A DNA stretch of 64,000 nt. Source: Streptomyces sp. TLI_053 (GTDB lineage Bacteria > Actinomycetota > Actinomycetes > Streptomycetales > Streptomycetaceae). Within the stretch, counting starts at the first letter, position 1, and the number at the start of each line of letters is the position of its first letter. Both the position numbers and the translations under genes were made by a program. The notes beneath the pieces were generated by a model. It was not told where the DNA came from, did no database searches, and was given only the letters and a program-made list of their open reading frames with translations. Positions 16,088 through 23,475 of this stretch are shown piece by piece. The stretch spans positions 7,901,501 to 7,965,500 of the forward strand of contig NZ_LT629775.1 of NCBI RefSeq assembly GCF_900105395.1, read 5' to 3'.

Positions 16088-16938
16088 CGGCGGATCCCCC
16101 GGTTCAGGGCCTCGGCGATCAGCGTGAAGCCGAGCACCAGCGCGGTGGTGGCGGCCAGCGGGGCGGCCGCGAAGGTCGGACGGGTGGCGAGGTAGCCGAC
16201 GGACTGGCTGAGGATCGAGCCGAGGGTCGGCTCCGGGGGCCGGACACCGAGCCCGAGGAAGCTCATCGCACCCTCGATGAAGACGCCGACGGACAGCGCC
16301 ACCGCCGCCTGCACGATCAGCGGATCGACCGCGTTCGGCAGCACGTGCCGCAGCAGCACCCGGCGCCGGGAGGCACCGCCGACCCGGGCCGCGAGCGCGT
16401 ACTCGCGCTCCCGCTGGACCAGGATCCCGGACCGCAGCTGGCGTCCGAACAGCGGGATCTCGGCCAGGGCGACGACGATGAACACCGGCCAGCGGCCGGG
16501 CCCGAGCACGGCGGTGACGGCCAGTGCCAGGATCAGTCCGGGGAAGGCGAGCACCAGGTCGAAGGCCCGCTGGACGGCGGTGTCGGCCCAGCGGTGGGTG
16601 GCCGCGAGCAGGGCGAGCGAGCAGCCGGCCAGCGCGCCGACCGGCACGGCGGGGAGGATCAGCGCGAGGTCGGTGGTGATGCCGTGCAGGACCCGGCTGA
16701 AGAGGTCCCGGCCGAGGTCGTCGGTGCCGAACGGGTGCGCGGCGCTCGGCCCGGCCAGCGCCAGCGGGCCCTGGGCGTCGGGGTCCTGGCCGGTGAGCAG
16801 CGGGGCGAGCAGTCCGGCCAGGGCGACGGTGCCGACCAGGGCGAGCCCGGTCAGGCCGCGTCCGGTGAGCAGTCCGGCGAGGTAGCGGTTGCGGGCGCGG
16901 GCCGGGAGGGCACGCGCGGGGGCGGCGAGGGCGGTCAT
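16084..16938 (-). CDS. ABC transporter permease, DppC type
   Basis: A 284-residue inner-membrane permease. N-terminal transmembrane segment LTGLALVGTVALAGLLAPLL, the family segment HPFGTDDLGRDLFSRVLHG (about 68-86), about five further membrane helices, and the cytoplasmic coupling (EAA) loop EYALAARVGGASRRRVLLRHVLPN. It pairs with the DppB-type permease three bases upstream and with the double ATPase, whose start it overlaps. Confidence 0.92.
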   Translation of the reverse strand: MTALAAPARALPARARNRYLAGLLTGRGLTGLALVGTVALAGLLAPLLTGQDPDAQGPLALAGPSAAHPFGTDDLGRDLFSRVLHGITTDLALILPAVPVGALAGCSLALLAATHRWADTAVQRAFDLVLAFPGLILALAVTAVLGPGRWPVFIVVALAEIPLFGRQLRSGILVQREREYALAARVGGASRRRVLLRHVLPNAVDPLIVQAAVALSVGVFIEGAMSFLGLGVRPPEPTLGSILSQSVGYLATRPTFAAAPLAATTALVLGFTLIAEALNRGIRR

Positions 16939-16941
16939 GGG

Positions 16942-17886
16942 TTACTCCCACCGGATCCGGGGGTCCAGCCAGGCGTACACCAGGTCGGTGAGCAGCTGGA
17001 CGATGACGTAGACGGCGACGATCAGCAGCAGGAGGTCCTGCACCACGGGGTAGTCGCGGCGCAGCACGCCCTGTTCGACGAGCTGGCCGAGCCCGGGCCA
17101 GGCGAAGATCCGCTCGACCAGGACGGCCCCGGCCACCAGGTGGCCGATCTGCAGGCCGAGCACGGTGACGGCGGAGGGCAGCGCGTTGGGCAGGGCGTGC
17201 CGCCAGACGATCCGGCGGCGGGAGACGCCGACGGCGGTGGCGGTGCGCACGTAGTCCTCGGCGAGGGCGCGTTCGATGCCGTCGGTGAGGTAGCGGGCGA
17301 GGACGGCGGCGCTGGGCAGGGCGAGGCAGACGGCGGGCAGCAGCAGGTACTGCAGGGCGAGGTCGGGGGCGTCGAGCAGGGACTCGTGGCCGCCGGCGGG
17401 CAGCAGGCCGAGGGTGACCGCGAACAGCAGGACCAGCAGCACTCCGGTGACGAACGGCGGTACGGCGAGCACGGTGGTGGTGAGGGCGCGGACGGCGGCG
17501 CCGGCCGGACGGCGCCGGGCGGTGGCGCCGAGGACGCCGAGCGGCAGGGCGATCAGCACCACCAGCAGCAGGGCGGCGGCGGTGAGTTGGGCGGTCGCGC
17601 CGAGTCCGTCGGTGATCAGGTCGGCGACCTGGCCGCCGATCGCGTAGCTGGGTCCGAGGTCCCCGGTGAGCAGTCGGCCGAGCCAGTGCAGGTACTGGCC
17701 GAGCAGCGGCCGGTCGAGGCCGAGTCGGGCCCGGATCGCGGCCACGGCGTCCGGTCCGGCGTCCGGTCCGGCCAGTGTGGTGGCCGGGTCGCCGGGGATG
17801 AGGCGGAGGATCAGGAAGACCAGGAAGGAGGCGAGCAGGAGGACGAGCAGGGCGGAGGGGAGCCGCTTGAGGAGGAAGGTGCGCAT
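16942..17886 (-). CDS. ABC transporter permease, DppB type
   Basis: A 314-residue permease. First helix RLPSALLVLLLASFLVFLILRLIPGDP followed by the extracytoplasmic segment RLGLDRPLLGQYLHWLGRLLTGDLG, then five more helices with the coupling loop EDYVRTATAVGVSRRRIVWRHALPN. This arrangement is standard for DppB/OppB. It ends in TAA three bases before the DppC-type start and begins 18 bp after the binding protein stop. Confidence 0.92.
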   Translation of the reverse strand: MRTFLLKRLPSALLVLLLASFLVFLILRLIPGDPATTLAGPDAGPDAVAAIRARLGLDRPLLGQYLHWLGRLLTGDLGPSYAIGGQVADLITDGLGATAQLTAAALLLVVLIALPLGVLGATARRRPAGAAVRALTTTVLAVPPFVTGVLLVLLFAVTLGLLPAGGHESLLDAPDLALQYLLLPAVCLALPSAAVLARYLTDGIERALAEDYVRTATAVGVSRRRIVWRHALPNALPSAVTVLGLQIGHLVAGAVLVERIFAWPGLGQLVEQGVLRRDYPVVQDLLLLIVAVYVIVQLLTDLVYAWLDPRIRWE

Positions 17887-17904
17887 CGGGTCCGGGTCCT
17901 CCGG

Positions 17905-19488
17905 TCAGGCCGTGAGGTAGGCGTCGTCGAGGTTGAGGTAGCCGAACTTGTTGAGGGTGGCGCCGCGTGCCTTGCCGACGGCGACCTCGGTGAGGCCGGC
18001 GATGGCGAGGTCGATCACGAACTGCTCGTCCAGCAGGACGTCGGTGATCCGTCCGTAGAGCGCCCTGGCCTCGGGGCTGTCGCTGTCGGGCCGCTGCCAG
18101 GCGCGCTGGACGATGTCGGTGTAGGCGGGCGAGCTGAAGCGCGAGCTGTTCTTCGCCTCGTTGAACGGGTAGGCGCTCACCGCCAGGGTGGCGGGGTGGA
18201 GTTGGGCGAAGCCGTGGCTCAGGGTCCACAGCGCGGGCATGCTCTGCGCGATCAGCTGCTTCTGCATGGTGGGCGAGTCGGTGGGCTGGAGGACGGTTTC
18301 GATGCCGACCTGCTTCAGGTCGTACTGGAGGATCTGGGCGACGGCGGTGTTGCCGGGGTCGTTGCTGTGGGCGAACGGCAGGCTGATGCCGGTGAGTCCG
18401 GCGTCCTTGAGCAGCTGCTTCGCCCGCTCCGGGTCGTGGCGGTAGTGGCCGGCGGCGTCCGCGCTGTAGGCGGGGGAGGACTTGGGCCACGGGGTGGCGG
18501 AGACGGTGCCGTAGCCGCCGAGCGCCTGCTCGACCAGCCGGTCGCGGTCGACCGCCCAGGCGATGGCCTGCCGCACCCGCTTGTCGGAGACGTGTTCGGC
18601 GGTGAGGTTGGCGCCGATGTAGTAGGCGCCGGAGCCGGTGTCGTAGGGCGTGATGCGGAACTGCGGGTCGCTGCGGAGGGTGGCGATGTCCTTGCCGCGG
18701 ATGCCGTAGGAGAGGTGGGTCTGTCCGGTCTTCAGGGAGGAGAGCAGCGACTCCGCCTGCGGGATCACGCGGATCTCGACGCCGTCCAGGTAGGGGCGGC
18801 CCGGGTTCCAGTACTTCTCGTTGCGGGCGAAGGTGATCGAGCTGCCGGGCTTGCGCTCGGTGAAGGTGTAGGGGCCGGTGCCGATCAGCTTCGTCCCGGC
18901 GAAGGCCTCCTCGACGGTGGCCGAGTCCGGGACGATCATGAATTCGAACAGGTCGAAGAGGTTGCTCACCGGATGGGCGAGGACGAGGGTGAGTTCGAAG
19001 TCGCCGTTCTTGCGGAAGTCGGTGACGGCGGCCGCGGTCGACCTCAACTGGGCCGAACGGGCCGGGTTCTGGAGGTTCTTGACCGCGAACACCACGTCGT
19101 CCGCGGTGAACCGGCGGCCGCTGTGGAAGGTCACGTCCTCGCGCAGCCTGAGGGTGACGCTCGCGCCGTCCGGGGCGACCTGCCAGGAGGTGGCCAGCTC
19201 GGGCTGCGGCTGGAGCTTGTCGTCGTAGCGGGTGAGGGTGTTGAAGACCAGGCGCTGGACGAGGGTGTTGGCGCTCTGGGCGAACAGCAGGGCCGGGGTG
19301 AAGTCGACGCCGGTGCCGACCGTGAGGACGCCGCCGCGGCGCGGGCCCGCCGCGTCGCCGGTGGCCTGCCCCGCGGCGGCGTCGGCGGCCGAGCGGCAGG
19401 CGGCCAGGGAGAGCAGGCCGGCGCCGGCGAGGCCGCCGCGCAGCAGTGCCCGGCGGGACAGGGCGGGGGCGGTGGGGAAGCTGGTCAC
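17905..19488 (-). CDS. substrate-binding lipoprotein of the peptide-type ABC importer (SBP_bac_5)
   Basis: A 527-residue family-5 solute binding protein. The N-terminus has a twin-arginine and lipobox signal, SRRALLRGGLAGAGLLSLAAC, so it is exported and anchored to the membrane outer face. Family segments LATSWQVAPDGASVTLRLREDVTFHSG and KRVRQAIAWAVDRDRLV are present. It starts at GTG 19488, and its first base overlaps a TGA (19485-19487) in a second frame, which may be the intended stop of the ROK gene. Cargo is probably a sulfur-containing compound from operon context. Confidence 0.92.
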   Translation of the reverse strand: MTSFPTAPALSRRALLRGGLAGAGLLSLAACRSAADAAAGQATGDAAGPRRGGVLTVGTGVDFTPALLFAQSANTLVQRLVFNTLTRYDDKLQPQPELATSWQVAPDGASVTLRLREDVTFHSGRRFTADDVVFAVKNLQNPARSAQLRSTAAAVTDFRKNGDFELTLVLAHPVSNLFDLFEFMIVPDSATVEEAFAGTKLIGTGPYTFTERKPGSSITFARNEKYWNPGRPYLDGVEIRVIPQAESLLSSLKTGQTHLSYGIRGKDIATLRSDPQFRITPYDTGSGAYYIGANLTAEHVSDKRVRQAIAWAVDRDRLVEQALGGYGTVSATPWPKSSPAYSADAAGHYRHDPERAKQLLKDAGLTGISLPFAHSNDPGNTAVAQILQYDLKQVGIETVLQPTDSPTMQKQLIAQSMPALWTLSHGFAQLHPATLAVSAYPFNEAKNSSRFSSPAYTDIVQRAWQRPDSDSPEARALYGRITDVLLDEQFVIDLAIAGLTEVAVGKARGATLNKFGYLNLDDAYLTA

Positions 19489-20785
19489 GAGTGGGGTCCT
19501 CTGCGGGAAGGGGCGTGCGGGGTCGGCGGGTGCGGGGTCGGCGGCTGCGGGGTCGGTCGCTGCGGCCGGGGGCGGCGGTCAGGGCGTGCACCGGACGGGC
19601 GTGCAGGGCGGTGAGCGCGGCGGCTCCGGCGGCCACGGCGAGCACATCGGCGCCGCGCTGCTGGGCGATCAGCAGATCGGCGTCCCGCCGCAGGTGCGAG
19701 CGGCGGGCGAACTCGGTGCGCACCACGTCCAGGTAGGCCGGGTCGAGCAGGGCGAAGGTCTCGGTCAGGACGAGCAGGTCGGGGTTGACCACGTCGGCCA
19801 GCAGGGCGAGCGCGCGGCCGATGGTCTCCGCGCGTCGCCGCACCAGTCGGTCGGCGCGCGGGTCGCCGGCCTGGACGGCGGCCAGGAAGGCCGCCCGGTC
19901 CGGCCGTTCGGTGATCCCCTCGGCGGCCGCCGCCTCGAACAGCGTGGTGTCCGAGGCGGCGACCGCCAGACAGCCGGTGCGGCCGCAGTGGCAGAGCAGG
20001 TCGCTGTCCGGTACCGGCAGATGGGCGACGTCCCCGGTCGGCGACGCCGGGCCGACGTGCACGGTGCCGGCGACCGCCAGGGCCGCGTCCACCACGTGGC
20101 CGACGAACAGGTGCACCATCGAGCGCCGGGCCGCCGGGTGTCCGAACAGGATCTCCGCCTGGGCCAGCGCCCGGGCGTGGTTGTCGACCTGCACGGGCAG
20201 CCCGGAGGCGTCCGAGAGCAGCGCGGCGAGCGGCAGGTCCCGCCAGCGCAATGGGTCGTGACGGACGATCAGCCCGCGCTCCCGGTCGACCGATCCGCCG
20301 GCGACCGCGCCCAGACCGACCACGGTCCGTCCGTCCGGCGCCGCGGCCAGCAGCCGGGGCAGGCGCTCCAGCAGCGGCCGCAGCACGGCCCGGCCGGTGC
20401 GGCCGCGATTGCTCAACTCCCTGCGGTGCAGCACGTTGCCGCGCGGATCGAGGAAGGCGAAGGTGGTGTACGGCAGGCCGATGTGCAGACCGGCCACGGC
20501 GATCCGGCCGGTGTCCACGTCGACCGGGAGCTGCGGCCGGCCCACCGCCCCGGTGCCGGGTGCGGTCAACTCGGGCCGCTCGCGCAGCAGTCCGAGCCGG
20601 ACCAGGTCGACCACCTGGCGGGAGACCGCGGCCGGGCTCAGGCCGGTGAGCGCGGCCACCCGGCCGCGGGCCACCGGGCCGTGGTCCAGCACCGCCCGCA
20701 GGACGGCGGCCGCGTTGACGTCCCGCCGGGCGTCCCCGGTGCGCGGCCCGCCGACGGGCGTGGCGGGGGCGGTCTCGGTGACCAT
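19485..20785 (-). CDS. ROK family transcriptional repressor with missing stop (probable 3' frameshift)
   Basis: About 400 residues of clear ROK protein from ATG 20785 (good GAGGAAGG site). A winged helix (VLRAVLDHGPVARGRVAALTGLSPAAVSRQVVDL, 28-61) is followed by the sugar-kinase fold with the zinc motif CHCGRTGCLAVAAS. Homology ends near ALTALHARPVHAL (about residue 402, base 19580). The frame has no stop there, nor before the binding protein; it stays open to 14405. A TGA in another frame at 19579-19581 or 19485-19487 is the likely true end, so a one-base indel or sequencing error is probable. The end given is the overlap with the next gene. Role: probably represses this operon. Confidence 0.75.
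19516..19560. repeat. three tandem copies of a 15-bp unit
   Basis: TGCGGGGTCGGCGGG-like copies at 19516-19530, 19531-19545 and 19546-19560, between the end of ROK homology and the binding protein start. Such a tract is a likely site of assembly or replication slippage. Confidence 0.8.
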
Positions 20786-20836
20786 GCTTCGCCTTCCTCG
20801 GTTCCGTTTGCCGATCCGCTTCCGTTCCGGTTCCGC

Positions 20837-21880
20837 TCAGCCCCGGTCGGCGGCCGGGGTCACCGGACTCGGGGCCACCGCGGCCCCGGCCCCGGCCGCC
20901 TCGGCGGCGGCGACCTTGGCGGCCTCGGCGGCGGCGGTCTCCAGTTCCTCGGCCGGCACCAGCCCGGCCACCCGCGGCGGCTCGGCGGGCTCGAGCAGCC
21001 GGCTCGGCGCGCCGTCCGCACCCACCGGCAGGTCGCCGTCCAGGGTGATCCGGCGGACCAGGCGCGGCTCGTCGCCGTAGTCGTTGACGGCGTAGTGCTG
21101 GGTGGCGCGGTTGTCCCAGATCGCGACGTCGCCGACCTGCCAGTCCCAGCGCACGGTGTTCTCCAGCCGCTCCACGTAGCGCTGGAAGAGCGCGAGCAGG
21201 GCGCGGCTGTCGGCGCCGGAGACGCCCTGGATCCGCTGGGCGAAGGCGCCGAGCAACAGGTTCTTCTCGCCGGTCACCGGGTGGACCCGGACCACCGGGT
21301 GCTCGGTCTTGAAGGCGGTGGAGACGAAGACCTGCCGGAACAGGTTCGCGATCTCGGCGTTGTCGGCCAGCTCCGGGCGCAGGGCCAGGCTGGCCGCGTA
21401 GTCGTAGTCGTTGGTGTGCACGGCGCGCAGCGACTCGGCCAGCACCTTCAAGGGCTCCGGCAGGTCCTGGTACGCGGCGGCGGTGTTGGCCCACACGGTC
21501 GAGCCGCCGGCCGGCGGCAGCTCGAGGGAGCGGAGGATCGAGGCCTTGGGGTAGGAGGGGACGAAGGTGACGTCGGTGTGCCAGTTGTTGGCCCGCACAC
21601 CCTTGGTGGCGTCCAGCTCGAAGACGTAGCGGCCGTCCGCGCTGGGGACGGTGGGGTGGCCGACCGGGTGGCCCAGCAGGCGGGCGAAGGCCTCGTGCTC
21701 GGCGTCGTCCAGGTGCTGCTGGCCGCGGAAGAACAGCACCTTGTGCTCGTACAGGGCGGCCTCGATCGCGGCGACGGTCTCGGCGGGCAGCTCGCCGCCG
21801 AGGCGCACGTCGTGGACGATCGCGCCGATCCGGCCGGCGGCCGGGGTGAGGCGGAGTGCGGTGGTGGTGGCGGTGGACAT
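20837..21880 (-). CDS. TauD/TfdA family Fe(II)/2-oxoglutarate dioxygenase (alkyl sulfatase/sulfonate type)
   Basis: A 347-residue dioxygenase. The iron-binding facial triad is His101 and Asp103 in NNWHTDVTFV and His262 in NRATQHYAV; Arg in EPRLVRRITL binds 2-oxoglutarate. TauD splits taurine to sulfite and AtsK splits alkyl sulfates to sulfate; with an arylsulfatase and importer in the same operon, release of inorganic sulfur from organosulfur is the likely job. The last 50 residues are an Ala/Glu/Pro-rich extension. ATG 21880 follows CGAGGA. It is the first enzyme after the Cys leader peptide. Confidence 0.92.
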   Translation of the reverse strand: MSTATTTALRLTPAAGRIGAIVHDVRLGGELPAETVAAIEAALYEHKVLFFRGQQHLDDAEHEAFARLLGHPVGHPTVPSADGRYVFELDATKGVRANNWHTDVTFVPSYPKASILRSLELPPAGGSTVWANTAAAYQDLPEPLKVLAESLRAVHTNDYDYAASLALRPELADNAEIANLFRQVFVSTAFKTEHPVVRVHPVTGEKNLLLGAFAQRIQGVSGADSRALLALFQRYVERLENTVRWDWQVGDVAIWDNRATQHYAVNDYGDEPRLVRRITLDGDLPVGADGAPSRLLEPAEPPRVAGLVPAEELETAAAEAAKVAAAEAAGAGAAVAPSPVTPAADRG

Positions 21881-22051
21881 GGCGGATCCTCGACTCTCGT
21901 ACGGAGGTGGGTGCGGTGGAGGCGGGTGTGCGGGCAGGGCCCGGCCGCCGCGGACGACGGCGCGGACGCGGGCGGGGCACGGGCGGGGTGCGGCGGGGTG
22001 CGACACGGCGGGGCGCGACGGAGGGCGCACGGGTGCCGTGGGGAGGAAGGA

Positions 22052-22068
22052 CGGCCGGGGTCCGGCCG
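22052..22068 (-). promoter_or_regulatory. candidate attenuator stem-loop after the leader peptide
   Basis: A perfect 7-bp stem CGGCCGG / CCGGCCG with a 3-nt loop, starting five bases beyond the leader stop. The position fits a terminator or anti-terminator controlled by ribosome stalling on the Cys codons. The 190-nt leader up to the dioxygenase is very G/C-rich and can form further helices. Confidence 0.45.
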
Positions 22069-22072
22069 GGGA

Positions 22073-22147
22073 TCAGCGGGCGAGCGCCCCGCGACAACAA
22101 CAGCGGCGGCGGGCCGGGGCGACACGGTGAACGGTGCGGGTGATCAT
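22073..22147 (-). CDS. cysteine-responsive leader peptide (24 residues, Cys-Cys-Cys)
   Basis: A 24-codon frame, ATG 22147 to TGA 22073-22075, with a near-perfect ribosome site (GGAAGGAGGG, four bases before ATG). It reads MITRTVHRVAPARRR, then three consecutive Cys codons (22094-22102), then RGALAR. All three Cys codons are TGT, the minority choice at this GC. Short Cys-run leader peptides occur upstream of sulfur-assimilation genes in Actinobacteria, and in mycobacteria they attenuate operons in response to cysteine. Its place before a dioxygenase-importer-sulfatase operon makes the same role very likely here: low Cys-tRNA stalls the ribosome and lets the operon be expressed. Confidence 0.88.
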   Translation of the reverse strand: MITRTVHRVAPARRRCCCRGALAR

Positions 22148-22182
22148 CGGCCCTCCTTCCGCTGTCTCGGGGTGGTGCGACG

Positions 22183-22229
22183 CGTGCTGCGACGGGTGCT
22201 GCGGCCGGTGCTGCGAGGTGCTGCGACCG
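22183..22229. repeat. four GTGCTGCG repeats in the leader upstream region
   Basis: GTGCTGCG recurs about every 11-12 bp (four copies) between the likely promoter and the ribosome site of the leader peptide gene. In the transcript they read CGCAGCAC. Function unknown. Confidence 0.6.
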
Positions 22230-22247
22230 GGCTCGGCGCTCATCGTG

Positions 22248-22271
22248 CTGAAGCCCGCGGTTCCCTGTCAA
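22248..22271 (-). promoter_or_regulatory. likely promoter of the sulfur operon
   Basis: Leftward TTGACA (22266-22271), a perfect -35, with CACGAT about 18 bp downstream as a weak -10. It lies about 100 bp ahead of the leader peptide start. Confidence 0.5.
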
Positions 22272-22433
22272 TCACCCGTTCTGCCTGCTGGGAACGGGTG
22301 TTGCGGCCGCGTGACGCCGCGTTGCGGGAGGCTTTCGGGTGATGACGCGGCCGCTGCGAGGGCGTGTTCCCGCCTGTCGCGGGCGTGTCGGGAGGACTAA
22401 CTTTCGCAGCGGAAACAACCGTGGGCAGTCGAA

Positions 22434-22464
22434 GGGCCCGCCCGGAGGGTGTCCGGACGGGCCC
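22434..22464. terminator. strong stem-loop terminator
   Basis: Stem GGGCCCGCCCGGA / TCCGGACGGGCCC (13 bp, one mismatch), loop GGGTG. It insulates the sulfur operon promoter from the leftward secreted-protein gene. Confidence 0.75.
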
Positions 22465-22518
22465 GTGTGCCGCGAGGGGTGCCCCTGGAGATCGCCTTCG
22501 GGGATCGGATCCGGGGGA

Positions 22519-22537
22519 GGACCGAGTCGCTCGGTCC
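22519..22537. terminator. stem-loop
   Basis: Perfect 8-bp stem GGACCGAG / CTCGGTCC with a 3-nt loop, the middle of three stacked hairpins downstream of the gene ending at 22619. Confidence 0.55.
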
Positions 22538-22571
22538 GGGGTGTCCGCGCGGTGCCGGGGCGGATCCCGGG

Positions 22572-22599
22572 GGTGGGCCGCACGGTCGTGCGGCCCACC
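22572..22599 (-). terminator. stem-loop terminator directly after the small secreted protein gene
   Basis: Perfect 12-bp stem GGTGGGCCGCAC / GTGCGGCCCACC with a 4-nt loop, 20 bp past the stop at 22619. Confidence 0.75.
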
Positions 22600-22618
22600 G
22601 TCATGGTGTTCCGGTGGT

Positions 22619-22855
22619 TCAGGCGAGGACGACGGAGAGTCGCGCCGGGCCGGTCTCGGTGGTGGTGTCGCAGAAGTAGACGATGGCCCGGTGGCTGCTC
22701 ACGTACGCCTGGCCGGCCGCGTGGCAGGAGGCCGCGGTCGGGTAGATGCCGATGTAGGTGTAGGTGGCCGCCTGAGCGCTCGGGGCCGCGATCAGGGCGC
22801 CGCCCGCCATGATTCCGGCCACGGCAACGCTGGAGAAGGCCTTGCGAAGCGACAT
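22619..22855 (-). CDS. small secreted protein, unknown function
   Basis: A 78-residue precursor. The signal peptide MSLRKAFSSVAVAGIMAGG...AAPSAQA is followed by a mature part of about 48 residues starting ATYTYIGIYPTAASC, with two cysteines (ASCHAAG and VYFCDTT) that probably form one disulfide. Similar small secreted Streptomyces proteins exist, but I do not know a function. ATG 22855 has GGGAGGAAG about ten bases upstream. It is monocistronic, with strong terminators downstream and a 232-bp upstream region holding short inverted repeats. Confidence 0.8.
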   Translation of the reverse strand: MSLRKAFSSVAVAGIMAGGALIAAPSAQAATYTYIGIYPTAASCHAAGQAYVSSHRAIVYFCDTTTETGPARLSVVLA

Positions 22856-23087
22856 GAGTGGTCTTCCTCCCATTGGTGAGCGCGGGGGTCGGTACCCCTG
22901 CGCTTCGCCGAGGAGCCTCCTCCGAATGTGAACGCCGAGCAATGGTCGAGACCAATTCCGACCGGAATCGATGTGGTATTCCTGTGACGGTGCAGGTCAG
23001 GGGCCCGCCTGACAGGCTGACGATCATCTTCCGGACAGTTCTTGCACTGTCCGGCACCTGACAGGCGGTCGCGGGCGCCCCGGGTCG
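22856..23087. other. intergenic region with inverted repeats
   Basis: Between two small leftward genes. It has an 8-bp perfect stem-loop CCGGACAG / CTGTCCGG (23031-23054, candidate terminator for the gene ending at 23088), two CCTGACAGGC copies nearby, and ATTCCGACCGGAAT plus GGTCGAGACC palindromes around 22945-22970 that could be operators of the secreted-protein gene. Confidence 0.4.
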
Positions 23088-23345
23088 CTACGCCCCCAGC
23101 AGTCGGGCGAAGTCCAGGCCGAGGCTGCCGAGCACGGGGAGCGCGCCGAGGTCGGTGACGGCGCCGACCGGGATGCTGTAGCCCTGGTTGACCTCCCGGG
23201 GCTCCGGTGCGGCGGCGGCCGGGCCGGCGAGGGTGCCGGTGAGCACGGCGGTGAGGGTGGCGAGCAGGGCGAAGGTGCGCAACGGGGCCTCCGAGGACGC
23301 GGGATCGGGCGCCCTGCTGAACGCGCGGCGCGGTCGTGCGGTCAC
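23088..23345 (-). CDS. small secreted peptide precursor, unknown function
   Basis: An 85-residue precursor beginning at GTG 23345 after AGGGGGA. A basic N-terminus leads into the hydrophobic core TFALLATLTAVLTGTLAG and a probable cleavage near PAAAA. The mature remainder is only about 35 residues, starting PEPREVNQGYSIPVG and ending in a hydrophobic tail (LPVLGSLGLDFARLLGA). No Cys and no known family. It is divergent from the papain-inhibitor-like gene across 130 bp. Confidence 0.6.
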   Translation of the reverse strand: MTARPRRAFSRAPDPASSEAPLRTFALLATLTAVLTGTLAGPAAAAPEPREVNQGYSIPVGAVTDLGALPVLGSLGLDFARLLGA

Positions 23346-23395
23346 GCATCGTCCCCCTGTCGGCCGAGTGAGTAAAGCATCCTGACTTGTGTTCA

Positions 23396-23408
23396 TGACA
23401 ACATGTCA
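23396..23408. promoter_or_regulatory. candidate operator between divergent secreted-protein genes
   Basis: Palindrome TGACA-ACA-TGTCA in a locally AT-rich stretch between starts at 23345 and 23476. It is the kind of site bound by dimeric HTH regulators; the regulator is unknown. Confidence 0.35.
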
Positions 23409-23475
23409 GATGTCTGTACCAATGCTGGATGCTCTGCCTACTGTCCTTTCCAGTCACCGAACTGGGAGGGTACAC

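Noticed and set aside
14405..20785. A single 2126-codon open frame on the minus strand as one giant protein.
   Set aside because: It joins a ROK repressor and a double ABC ATPase through 3.4 kb where the real genes (binding protein, permeases) are in other frames. It is an effect of scarce stops in GC-rich DNA plus a likely frameshift.
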